NCBI RefSeq assembly: GCF_000378485.1
Contig: NZ_KB899967.1
Location: forward strand, 62,001-126,000
DNA: 64,000 bases
Origin: Flavobacterium rivuli WB 3.3-2 = DSM 21788
Lineage (GTDB): Bacteria; Bacteroidota; Bacteroidia; Flavobacteriales; Flavobacteriaceae
Reading direction: 5' to 3'
Part shown: positions 32,481-40,484 of the stretch, piece by piece
Layout: every line of letters begins with the position of its first letter
How positions within the stretch are numbered: the stretch's first letter is position 1
The notes under the pieces: model-generated
Database searches by the model: none
The model's input: only the letters and a program-made list of their open reading frames with translations
What the model was told of the DNA's origin: nothing
Program-made: the position numbers and the translations under genes

Positions 32481-34064
32481 TTATTGTTTGATAACTTTTA
32501 TGGTTTTTGATGCTCCATCTATCGTCACTTTAACCATGTAAGTTCCTGCAGTAAGCGATGTCATATCTATTTGAGAATTGTTTTGATTAACAGTTTTATC
32601 TAAAACTTTTTGTCCTAAAAGGTTAAATACTTCTATGCCGGTAATAGCATTTACATAATTTAGATTAAGTACATTGGTTACAGGGTTAGGATAGTATTTA
32701 AAGTTAGAAGCATTAAAGCCTTCTACGCCAGCCACAAATTCTGAGATATTAACAAGATAATCTTCTCCCTGTCCGTAGCCAAAGCCGCTACCGTCTTCAT
32801 CTGAACAACCGTTTTCCGAAAAACCATCATAAAGCTTCAGCACTCTCATATTAGTTAATCCGGTTAGTGCTGTAGCAGGTATCACAATAGTACCTGTAGC
32901 CTGTTGGCCATCAACACCTGTAGAGTTTTCAATGGTATCCACCTCAAATGCCTCGCCTTCGTCTGTAAAATCCCCATCCTGGTTAAAATCGATAAGAACT
33001 GTAATATAATTTTCAAAATCTCCATCCGTATTACCTTCAACCGCTATCGGATAAGTTTGACCTAACATTACTTGTGCCGGAGGTATATTCGTAAAGTTTT
33101 CCTGACCCGCAGATCCATTTACCTCCTCAGAGCTTGCGTTATCAATACCTGCAAAAACCACACGCGATATTGGCTCAATACCTGCAGTAAATTCGAGCGC
33201 ACAAGGGCAGTCCAAACCTGTATTAACTACCTGCACCGATGTACTGTTAACAGATTCGCCACTTGCAGTACAGGTTATTACTGCCCTGTAGTAAGTAGAT
33301 TCGGTTTGTGCAGCCTCATACATACTGCCGGTTCCGTTTGTTGCCACATCTGTAAAGGTTACATTATCTGTAGAAGTTTGCCATTGAAATGTAAGGCCTG
33401 TAGCAGTATAAGCAGGACTCAATGACAATGAAGCCATTGCCGTATTACAAATACCTGCAGATGCCGCAATTGTAGCAGATGCACCGGGAGTACCGGCACA
33501 AGCTTCAGAGGCAGGCTGAGTAACAGTTATATCATCTATGTACAATAAGATATCTGTGTCGTCAATTGCAGGATTTGCCGTAACAATAAAACGCAGGTAA
33601 AGTGCGGTGGCAGGAGGGGTAAACATTAGTGTTCTTAAGGTACAGCTGTTAGATTCTATATGGTTATCGGGAGTTATAGTTTCAAGGGTTGTCCATGGAC
33701 CGGAAGAGTTAGAAGCGTATAAGACTTTAAAATTTCCCCAATTTGTACTGTTTAATACTGCTTCCTCAGAATTATAATCTAAAATTTTGTAGTTGTAAGA
33801 GAGCGTTACTTCCTGGCCATTAGATGTACCTATAAGAGCTGTAGTTGTAGATCTTATATTAAATCCTGAAAGTGTAAAAGATTCTCCTGCAAAAGATGTT
33901 ACCCCATTACAAACCAGGTCTTCGGTAGCATAAAATTCATTATCATCCCATGCAAAGGTGTCGCTTTCAAAACCTTCGGAATAATTTATTTGCGCAAAAC
34001 TATTATTCCCAAAAAATAACAGGCAGGTTATTAACGCAAAGTGCCAAAGTAATTGTTTTTTCAT
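32481..34064 (-). CDS. secreted protein with GEVED-type domain and T9SS sorting domain
   Basis: A 527-aa secreted protein. A signal peptide (about 1-25) precedes an N-terminal jelly-roll-like domain (INYSEGFESDTFAWDDNEFY to LLYIDDITVTQ, about 26-190), an Ig-like linker (GLTFQWQTSTDNVTFTDV), a GEVED region (ITVLIDFNQDGDFTDEGEAF, about 355-374, then the DEDGSGFGYGQGEDYLVNI end), and the type A sorting domain (YYPNPVTNVLNLNYVNAITG, about 455 on). This is an outer surface or extracellular protein exported by T9SS; enzymatic activity is not evident. A sister gene with the same N-terminal domain is just downstream. Confidence 0.85.
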   Translation of the reverse strand: MKKQLLWHFALITCLLFFGNNSFAQINYSEGFESDTFAWDDNEFYATEDLVCNGVTSFAGESFTLSGFNIRSTTTALIGTSNGQEVTLSYNYKILDYNSEEAVLNSTNWGNFKVLYASNSSGPWTTLETITPDNHIESNSCTLRTLMFTPPATALYLRFIVTANPAIDDTDILLYIDDITVTQPASEACAGTPGASATIAASAGICNTAMASLSLSPAYTATGLTFQWQTSTDNVTFTDVATNGTGSMYEAAQTESTYYRAVITCTASGESVNSTSVQVVNTGLDCPCALEFTAGIEPISRVVFAGIDNASSEEVNGSAGQENFTNIPPAQVMLGQTYPIAVEGNTDGDFENYITVLIDFNQDGDFTDEGEAFEVDTIENSTGVDGQQATGTIVIPATALTGLTNMRVLKLYDGFSENGCSDEDGSGFGYGQGEDYLVNISEFVAGVEGFNASNFKYYPNPVTNVLNLNYVNAITGIEVFNLLGQKVLDKTVNQNNSQIDMTSLTAGTYMVKVTIDGASKTIKVIKQ

Positions 34065-34270
34065 AACATTTATTTTAAGATTAATGATTTATAAAAATAA
34101 CAAAAAAATTAATCAATATTTAACAAAAATCATAAAAATATAGCTTTTAAGAAAATTATAACATTAGTAAATTATATGTAAAATCTAATTAATTCGTGAT
34201 AAACACGCTTTTCTTTAATTTATCCCTAAAAAATATGGAAAATAATTTTACGAAAACGATTGAAATTATT

Positions 34271-34278
34271 TACATTTG
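34271..34278 (+). promoter_or_regulatory. -7 promoter element of gap
   Basis: TACATTTG is a perfect TAnnTTTG element, 31 bases upstream of the ATG at 34310. The GTG at 34196 of the longest frame lies far upstream of it. Confidence 0.7.
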
Positions 34279-34309
34279 CAGCACAACAACACAACTAACC
34301 TTTTACAGA

Positions 34310-35758
34310 ATGAATAACGCTCTTTTATATGAAAAGGAAGTATCTTACCAGGCCGGAAGACGAAAGGCTGGTATAGAATTTATTAATATTGTAAGCGAAT
34401 TATGGTATGATAAATCTATAGAACTGGTACTTTTTAGGAACCAGCTTATAGATAAAAGTGTGGCAGAGATTATAAACCTGCACGAATATGCAGGAGAATT
34501 TATAAAAAAGCCAATTGATGTTTTTGATACAGTTATGATTGCCCGCGCGATACAGGCCGCGCAACTGCCCCCCTCCCGTATAGATATTGGCAAACTTACT
34601 TACGAGTATCATTTAGAGGAAAACCCGCACCATGATGTTACATCGTTTATTGCAGATAAACTTAAAGGAGCTAAAGATTTTAAAAACATTGTTCCTAAAG
34701 ATGTTGTACTATATGGCTTTGGCCGCATAGGCAGGCTTTTAGCCCGCGAAATGGTATCTAAAATAGGTAAAGGCGCACAATTAAGGCTTCGTGCTATTGT
34801 AGTGCGCGATAAAGATGATGCCGTACTGCTTGCTAAACGTGCCTCTTTATTAAAATACGACTCTATTCATGGCGACTTTCAGGGATCTGTAGTTGCCGAT
34901 CCTTTTAATAATGCGCTTATAATTAATGGCACTACCGTTCATATCATTAGCGCATCGGCACCGGAAGATATAGACTATACCTATTATGGCATTAACGATG
35001 CCCTTCTTATAGATAATACAGGGGCCTTTACCACAGCCGATGCACTTAAGCGCCATAAAAGCTGCGCCGGTATAGAAAAAGTTTTGCTTACTGCTCCCGG
35101 TAAAGGCGTGCCAAATATTGTGTATGGCGTAAACCACGAAGAATACAACCCTGATGTTACCCATATCTGGTCGGCGGCATCGTGCACCACTAACGCTATT
35201 ACACCGGTACTTAAAGCCGTTGAAGATACTTTAGGAGTTGTAAAAGGCCATCTCGAAACAATACATGCTTACACCAACGACCAAAACCTGGTTGATAACA
35301 TGCATAAAAAATACCGCCGGGGCCGTGCTGCAGCACTCAACATGGTTATTACAGAAACCGGTGCTGGGAGTGCTGTGGCAAAAGCTATACCCTCTTTAGC
35401 CGGCAAGCTTACCAGTAATGCCATACGTGTGCCGGTACCTAACGGATCGCTTGTTGTACTAAACATTGAGGTTGAAAGAGCTACATCTGTTACAGAGATC
35501 AATGAGATCATAAAACATTATGCACTGGAAGGCCAGCTTGTAGAGCAAATAAAATATTCGCTTAATAACGAGCTTGTATCCAGCGATATAGTGGGGACAC
35601 CTGCCCCTGCCATTTACGATAGCAATGCTACCATTGTAAGTGCCGACGGCAAAAATGTTATATTATATGTATGGTATGATAACGAGTATGGCTACAGCCA
35701 CCAGGTTATTCGCCTTGCCAAATATATTGCCAAAGTGAGGCGTTTTGCCTATTATTAG
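34310..35758 (+). CDS. gap: glyceraldehyde-3-phosphate dehydrogenase, long N-terminally extended form
   Basis: A 482-aa GAPDH. The N-terminal ~130 residues (MNNALLYEKEVSYQAGRRKA... through the helical DTVMIARAIQAAQLPPSRI region) are absent from standard 335-aa enzymes. The core follows: NAD-binding LYGFGRIGRLLAREM (about 134-148), catalytic Cys in SAASCTTNAITPV (about 291), ETGAGSAVAKAIPSLAGKL and the ending YVWYDNEYGYSHQVIRL. It oxidises glyceraldehyde 3-phosphate in glycolysis. The long form is known in Bacteroidota and some other groups. The start was chosen from the promoter at 34271. Confidence 0.9.
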   Translation: MNNALLYEKEVSYQAGRRKAGIEFINIVSELWYDKSIELVLFRNQLIDKSVAEIINLHEYAGEFIKKPIDVFDTVMIARAIQAAQLPPSRIDIGKLTYEYHLEENPHHDVTSFIADKLKGAKDFKNIVPKDVVLYGFGRIGRLLAREMVSKIGKGAQLRLRAIVVRDKDDAVLLAKRASLLKYDSIHGDFQGSVVADPFNNALIINGTTVHIISASAPEDIDYTYYGINDALLIDNTGAFTTADALKRHKSCAGIEKVLLTAPGKGVPNIVYGVNHEEYNPDVTHIWSAASCTTNAITPVLKAVEDTLGVVKGHLETIHAYTNDQNLVDNMHKKYRRGRAAALNMVITETGAGSAVAKAIPSLAGKLTSNAIRVPVPNGSLVVLNIEVERATSVTEINEIIKHYALEGQLVEQIKYSLNNELVSSDIVGTPAPAIYDSNATIVSADGKNVILYVWYDNEYGYSHQVIRLAKYIAKVRRFAYY

Positions 35759-35793
35759 TAACTGACCAATTCTTTATATTTAAATTGTGTTTT

Positions 35794-35831
35794 AATCCGT
35801 CCCGACCAATCCACCCGGGGCGGATTTTTTT
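35794..35831 (+). terminator. intrinsic terminator of gap
   Basis: AATCCGTCCCG pairs with CGGGGCGGATT (one G-T pair) around an 11-base loop and is followed by TTTTTT, 36 bases after the gap stop. Confidence 0.85.
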
Positions 35832-35852
35832 ATACCATAAACAGGTATAAAA

Positions 35853-35873
35853 AATCCCGGGATTACCGGGATT
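35853..35873 (-). terminator. intrinsic terminator of the VWA lipoprotein gene
   Basis: A perfect 8-bp stem (AATCCCGG, 5-base loop, CCGGGATT) followed on the minus strand by a T-run, 9 bases after the stop. Confidence 0.85.
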
Positions 35874-35881
35874 CAATTAAA

Positions 35882-37486
35882 CTATAAAGCCGGTTTGCTA
35901 AGCTTTTCGGCACTTTCAACCAATGCTATAAATTCTTTCCGGTAACCCTCTGTATCATTTTTTATACCTTCACGGGCAAGCTGGTTTACCAGTTTGTAAT
36001 CAAGCGTGCCTTTATATTTAGAATCGCGCAGCAACATCCCGAATCCGGCAATGGCAGTAACAAACTTAGAATCTGCACTCGCGTCCTGCCAATTGATATA
36101 TTTCGCTACAACAGTTTTCTCTAACAATATACTTTTATCAGATTTTATGGGTTTGTACCTAAGTTTTACCGTCATCATTTCATTGCCCGATGATGCCACT
36201 GTTTCACTTGGTTTCTGGTACTTTAATTTATCAACAGACCCACCCTTAAATGCTACACCCACAGGTACAACTTCATACAAGGCAGTAACGCGATGGCCGG
36301 CACCAAGTTCGCCTGCATCTTTAAGGTCGTCGTTAAAATCTTCGTTATTAAGCACACGGTTTTCATAACCTATAAGCCTGTATGCCTGTACCTGCGCCGG
36401 ATTAAATTCTACCTGAACTTTCACGTCTTTTGCAATTACAAACAAGTTAGCAGTAAGCTCTTTGCTAAATACTTTTTGGGCTTCCTTCATACTGTCTATA
36501 TAAAAGTAATTACCATCGCCCCAATTGCTTATCTCCTCCATTGTAGCATCTTTATAGTTACCCATCCCGAAACCACAAATGGTAAGAAAAATATCTTTCC
36601 CTTTATTTTTTTGTATTAAGTCCATTAAGCCCGATCGCGAACTTACACCTACATTAAAGTCGCCATCGGTAGCAAGTATCACACGGTTATTCCCGTCTTT
36701 AATAAAGTTATCAGATGCCGTTTTATATGCCAGTTCCAGGCCTTGCCCTCCCGCTGTAGAACCTTCGGCATACAAACCTTCAAGTGCCTTTTTAATAGCG
36801 CGTTTATCATCAATAGAGGTAGAAGGCAACACCAGTCCTGCACTACCCGCATACGTAACTATAGATACACGGCTGCCGGGGCTAAGATTATCTACCATAA
36901 GCATAAAGGCATCGCGCAATAATGGTAACTTTTCGGGTGACTCCATAGAGCCTGATGTATCTAAAAGAAACACAAGGTTGCTGGGTTTAAGATTTTGGTA
37001 ATCAAGGCTTTTACCCTGTAACCCTATCCGTACCAGTTGATGCCCTTTCTTCCAGGGTGCATTCCATACTTCGGTAGTAATAGAAAAAGGGTCGGCACCT
37101 GTAGGCTGCGGATAATTGTAGGTAAAATAATTGATAAACTCTTCTATTCGGACAGCCCCTTTTTCCGGCAGCCTGCCACTTTCTATAATGCGGCGCACAT
37201 TGCTGTAGGATGCATTATCTACATCTATAGAAAATGTGGAAAGCGGATTACCCTTTGCTTCTTTAAAATCGTTCTCTGTAATATTGTCATACTCCTCGGT
37301 GTTGTGCACTGCTTCGGGTTTAGCAGCAACCTTGTCTGCATCTATTACAGACTCATCATTAAGAGCTGCGGGGGCCTGCATGATTTCTACTGCTTCTACA
37401 GTTTCTTCTTTTTTGTCATAAGCCTGTTTACAGCCTACAGCCATGAGCAAAAATGCCACGGCACATAATAATTGGTTCGGTTTCAT
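35882..37486 (-). CDS. YfbK-like VWA-domain lipoprotein
   Basis: A 534-aa protein with a lipoprotein signal (MAVGC, Cys about 19). An N-terminal YfbK/DUF3520-associated domain (NPLSTFSIDVDNASYSNVRR, about 80-99; VRIEEFINYFTYNY) precedes a VWA domain with a complete metal-ion adhesion site, VFLLDTSGSMES (about 169-180), and LATDGDFNVGVSSRSG. The C-terminal part (about 430-534) includes LGAGHRVTALYEVVPVG. It is a surface or periplasmic lipoprotein with unknown partner. Such proteins are common in Bacteroidota and in phage-shock-like loci. Confidence 0.88.
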   Translation of the reverse strand: MKPNQLLCAVAFLLMAVGCKQAYDKKEETVEAVEIMQAPAALNDESVIDADKVAAKPEAVHNTEEYDNITENDFKEAKGNPLSTFSIDVDNASYSNVRRIIESGRLPEKGAVRIEEFINYFTYNYPQPTGADPFSITTEVWNAPWKKGHQLVRIGLQGKSLDYQNLKPSNLVFLLDTSGSMESPEKLPLLRDAFMLMVDNLSPGSRVSIVTYAGSAGLVLPSTSIDDKRAIKKALEGLYAEGSTAGGQGLELAYKTASDNFIKDGNNRVILATDGDFNVGVSSRSGLMDLIQKNKGKDIFLTICGFGMGNYKDATMEEISNWGDGNYFYIDSMKEAQKVFSKELTANLFVIAKDVKVQVEFNPAQVQAYRLIGYENRVLNNEDFNDDLKDAGELGAGHRVTALYEVVPVGVAFKGGSVDKLKYQKPSETVASSGNEMMTVKLRYKPIKSDKSILLEKTVVAKYINWQDASADSKFVTAIAGFGMLLRDSKYKGTLDYKLVNQLAREGIKNDTEGYRKEFIALVESAEKLSKPAL

Positions 37487-37631
37487 GATGGTTGATTTGA
37501 TTGATTATAAGCAATTAAGATATCACTCTTTAATTCAACGAAATAAACAGTATTTATATTTTATAAAATCAACTGTTTATTTTTAGCGTTAAAATATCTA
37601 TAATATAGATATTTCATTCTAATCAATTATA

Positions 37632-37639
37632 TAATTTTG
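37632..37639 (+). promoter_or_regulatory. -7 promoter element of the 97-aa gene
   Basis: TAATTTTG is a perfect TAnnTTTG element 56 bases upstream of the ATG at 37696; the leader would be about 50 bases. Confidence 0.5.
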
Positions 37640-37695
37640 ATATGCACCCAACAATGAAATTACAAGATGAAATAAATTGATCCTTGTAAGCTATT

Positions 37696-37989
37696 ATGAC
37701 GACAAACTTTGAAAAGCAGGCATTACAATACAAATATTTGTGGCCTGAAAATGACACTAATGACACCGAACCACAGTTTGATGACGAGGATATAATAGAC
37801 CGCCGAAATGGCTACCATGTGCTTAGTTTTATAAACAGGTTTTTAGCAGTTCACGGTCTTACTAACCTGGGCTCTTTCCACAAATTGGAGTGGATGATAT
37901 GCAAATACCTGCCACAAGACCTTTATTACCGCCACGAAATTGAAGACTGGCTCAGGAAAAACTGGGGACAAAAGGTTTATTTTTATTAA
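37696..37989 (+). CDS. conserved small hypothetical protein
   Basis: A 97-aa soluble protein with acidic N-terminus (ENDTNDTEPQFDDEDIIDRR) and an aromatic-rich helical body (HVLSFINRFLAVHGLTNLGS, about 41-60; KLEWMICKYLPQDLYYRHE). It does not match a family I know but looks conserved in flavobacteria. No signal peptide. The downstream spacer holds remnants of a CCTGAACGAAATGAAG-type interspersed repeat (38010-38040). Confidence 0.6.
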   Translation: MTTNFEKQALQYKYLWPENDTNDTEPQFDDEDIIDRRNGYHVLSFINRFLAVHGLTNLGSFHKLEWMICKYLPQDLYYRHEIEDWLRKNWGQKVYFY

Positions 37990-38100
37990 TAACAGTTTTT
38001 GCTCAATCCTGAACGAAATGAAGTTGAGGAATCTTAATAACAACTAATATTTCTCCTGTGTCGAAGTAGATAGCCACACCCTTAAAAAATATCTCATAAA

Positions 38101-38128
38101 AAAACTCCCACCTTACGATGGGAGTTTT
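38101..38128 (-). terminator. intrinsic terminator of the aconitase operon
   Basis: A perfect 10-bp stem (AAAACTCCCA, loop CCTTACGA, TGGGAGTTTT) is followed on the minus strand by a long T-run and lies 25 bases after the stop of the 758-aa aconitase. Confidence 0.9.
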
Positions 38129-38153
38129 ACACTATAATAAATTATAAGAATAC

Positions 38154-40430
38154 TTAAGCCTTTGCTTCTGCACCGGCAGCAGCAATAAGGTTTAGTGCGC
38201 TACCTGCTACAAACCAGCCTATCTGGCCTTCGTTATAACTGTGGTTTACTACAATTGTATCTGTAGTGCCATTGTCATGAGCGATCTCAATAGTAATTTG
38301 TTTACCGGGAGCAAACTCTTTAAGGTCGGTAAAATTAAAGGTATCGTTCTCCTGTATTTTATCGTAATCAGCCTCGTTATCAAAAGTAAGCGCAAGCATA
38401 CCCTGTTTTTTAAGGTTGGTTTCGTGTATACGTGCAAATGATTTTACCAGTACCACTTTTACACCAAGGTGCCTTGGCTCCATAGCAGCATGCTCACGCG
38501 ATGAACCTTCGCCATAGTTATGGTCGCCCACAACAATACTTGGTACACCGGCAGCTTTATAAGCACGAGCTGTTGCGGGAACAGCATCATAAACGCCTGT
38601 AAGCTGGTTTTTAACGTTATTTGTTTTTTGGTTAAAGGCATTTACTGCGCCAATAAGCATGTTGTTTGATATATTATCAAGGTGTCCACGGAAACGTAAC
38701 CAAGGGCCGGCCATAGAAATATGGTCGGTAGTACATTTACCAAATGCTTTAATAAGCAATTTGGCACCTACTATATTTTCTCCATTCCACGGAGTGAACG
38801 GGGCAAGAAGCTCTAAACGCTCAGATGTAGGGCTAACAATGATCTGTACACCAGAACCATCTGCGGCAGGAGCCTGGAATCCGGGATCTTCAGCATCAAA
38901 TCCTTTAGGAGGCAACTCGTTACCTGTAGGTTCATCAAGCATTACCTCTTCGCCATCTTCGTTTATTAGCTTGTCTGTAATTGGGTTAAAACCAAGATCG
39001 CCGGCAATGGCAAGTGCTGTTACAAGTTCCGGAGAACCTACAAATGCAAGAGTGTTAGGGTTACCGTCGGCACGCTTAGAGAAGTTACGGTTAAAAGAGT
39101 GAACAATGGTGTTACGCTCTTCTTTCTCGGCACCTTCCCTGTCCCACATACCAATACATGGTCCGCAGGCATTAGCAAATACTGTAGCACCAATTTTATC
39201 AAAAGTATCAATAAAACCATCACGCTCTATAGTATAACGTACCACTTCAGATCCCGGAGTGATTGTAAACTGCGATTTTGTTTTAAGGTTTTTCTCGGCA
39301 ACCTGTTTGGCAAGCGATGCAGAACGTGCAATATCTTCGTAAGAAGAGTTAGTACAAGACCCTATTAAACCTACCTGGATGTTAAGAGGCCAGTTATTTT
39401 TCTCTGCCTCTTCCCTCATTTTAGATATAGGCGTAGCTAAATCAGGAGTAAAAGGGCCATTTAAGTGTGGCTCAAGTTCGCTAAGGTTAATTTCTATAAC
39501 CTGGTCAAAATACTGCTCAGGATTAGCATATACCTCGTCGTCGCCGGTTAGGTATTTCGCTACTTTATCGGCAGCATCGGCAACATCGGCACGGTTTGTA
39601 GCACGAAGGTAACGGCTCATAGAATCGTCGTAACCAAAAGTAGATGTTGTAGCACCCACTTCTGCACCCATGTTACAAATGGTACCTTTACCGGTACAGG
39701 ACATAGCTGTGGCTCCTTCGCCAAAATATTCTACAATAGCACCGGTACCACCTTTTACGGTAAGGATACCAGCCACTTTAAGGATAACATCTTTAGGAGC
39801 TGTCCATCCTGATAATTTACCAGTAAGTTTTACGCCAATAAGCTTAGGGAATTTAAGCTCCCACGCCATGCCGCTCATTACATCTACCGCATCTGCACCA
39901 CCCACACCAATGGCAAGCATACCAAGGCCTCCGGCGTTTACAGTGTGAGAGTCGGTACCTATCATCATACCTCCCGGGAAAGCATAATTTTCGAGAACTA
40001 CCTGGTGGATAATACCTGCACCCGGTTTCCAGAACCCGATGCCGTATTTATTTGAAATAGAAGAAAGGAAGTCAAATACTTCGTTACTCTGTTCTTTTGC
40101 TCGTTTTAAATCGGTTTTGGCATCAACTTTTGCCTGTATAAGGTGGTCACAGTGTACTGTAGTAGGCACGGCAACACGCGGTTTGCCTGCATGCATAAAT
40201 TGTAACAGGGCCATTTGAGCAGTTGCATCCTGGCAGGCTACCCTGTCCGGTGCAAAGTCAACATAATCTTTACCTCTTGTAAAAGCCTGGGTAGCATTAC
40301 CTTCCCATAAGTGAGAGTATAAGATTTTTTCTGAAAGGGTGAGCGGACGGCCAACTAAATCGCGCGCTTTGTCTACACGCTCGGCCAGGTTCTCATACAC
40401 CTTTTTTATCATTTCAATATCAAAAGCCAT
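38154..40430 (-). CDS. aconitate hydratase, mitochondrial/AcnA-like type
   Basis: A 758-aa aconitase of the eukaryote-mitochondrial/bacterial type. Fe-S ligand regions are [14 protein letters not shown] (Cys about 362) and [14 protein letters not shown] (Cys pair about 425-428). The swivel domain carries [20 protein letters not shown] (about 655-674). It interconverts citrate and isocitrate in the TCA cycle. It follows acnB with a 54-base gap on the same strand, so two aconitases of different subfamilies are produced together. Confidence 0.93.
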   Translation of the reverse strand: MAFDIEMIKKVYENLAERVDKARDLVGRPLTLSEKILYSHLWEGNATQAFTRGKDYVDFAPDRVACQDATAQMALLQFMHAGKPRVAVPTTVHCDHLIQAKVDAKTDLKRAKEQSNEVFDFLSSISNKYGIGFWKPGAGIIHQVVLENYAFPGGMMIGTDSHTVNAGGLGMLAIGVGGADAVDVMSGMAWELKFPKLIGVKLTGKLSGWTAPKDVILKVAGILTVKGGTGAIVEYFGEGATAMSCTGKGTICNMGAEVGATTSTFGYDDSMSRYLRATNRADVADAADKVAKYLTGDDEVYANPEQYFDQVIEINLSELEPHLNGPFTPDLATPISKMREEAEKNNWPLNIQVGLIGSCTNSSYEDIARSASLAKQVAEKNLKTKSQFTITPGSEVVRYTIERDGFIDTFDKIGATVFANACGPCIGMWDREGAEKEERNTIVHSFNRNFSKRADGNPNTLAFVGSPELVTALAIAGDLGFNPITDKLINEDGEEVMLDEPTGNELPPKGFDAEDPGFQAPAADGSGVQIIVSPTSERLELLAPFTPWNGENIVGAKLLIKAFGKCTTDHISMAGPWLRFRGHLDNISNNMLIGAVNAFNQKTNNVKNQLTGVYDAVPATARAYKAAGVPSIVVGDHNYGEGSSREHAAMEPRHLGVKVVLVKSFARIHETNLKKQGMLALTFDNEADYDKIQENDTFNFTDLKEFAPGKQITIEIAHDNGTTDTIVVNHSYNEGQIGWFVAGSALNLIAAAGAEAKA

Positions 40431-40484
40431 ATTTCTATAATTTAATATTATACGTTTGTTTTTACTGATAGCTAACTAGTATAA

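Noticed and set aside
34196..34309. Extended GAPDH start with 38 extra residues
   Set aside because: A perfect -7 promoter element at 34271-34278 lies within that extension, so it cannot be part of the protein unless a second upstream promoter exists.
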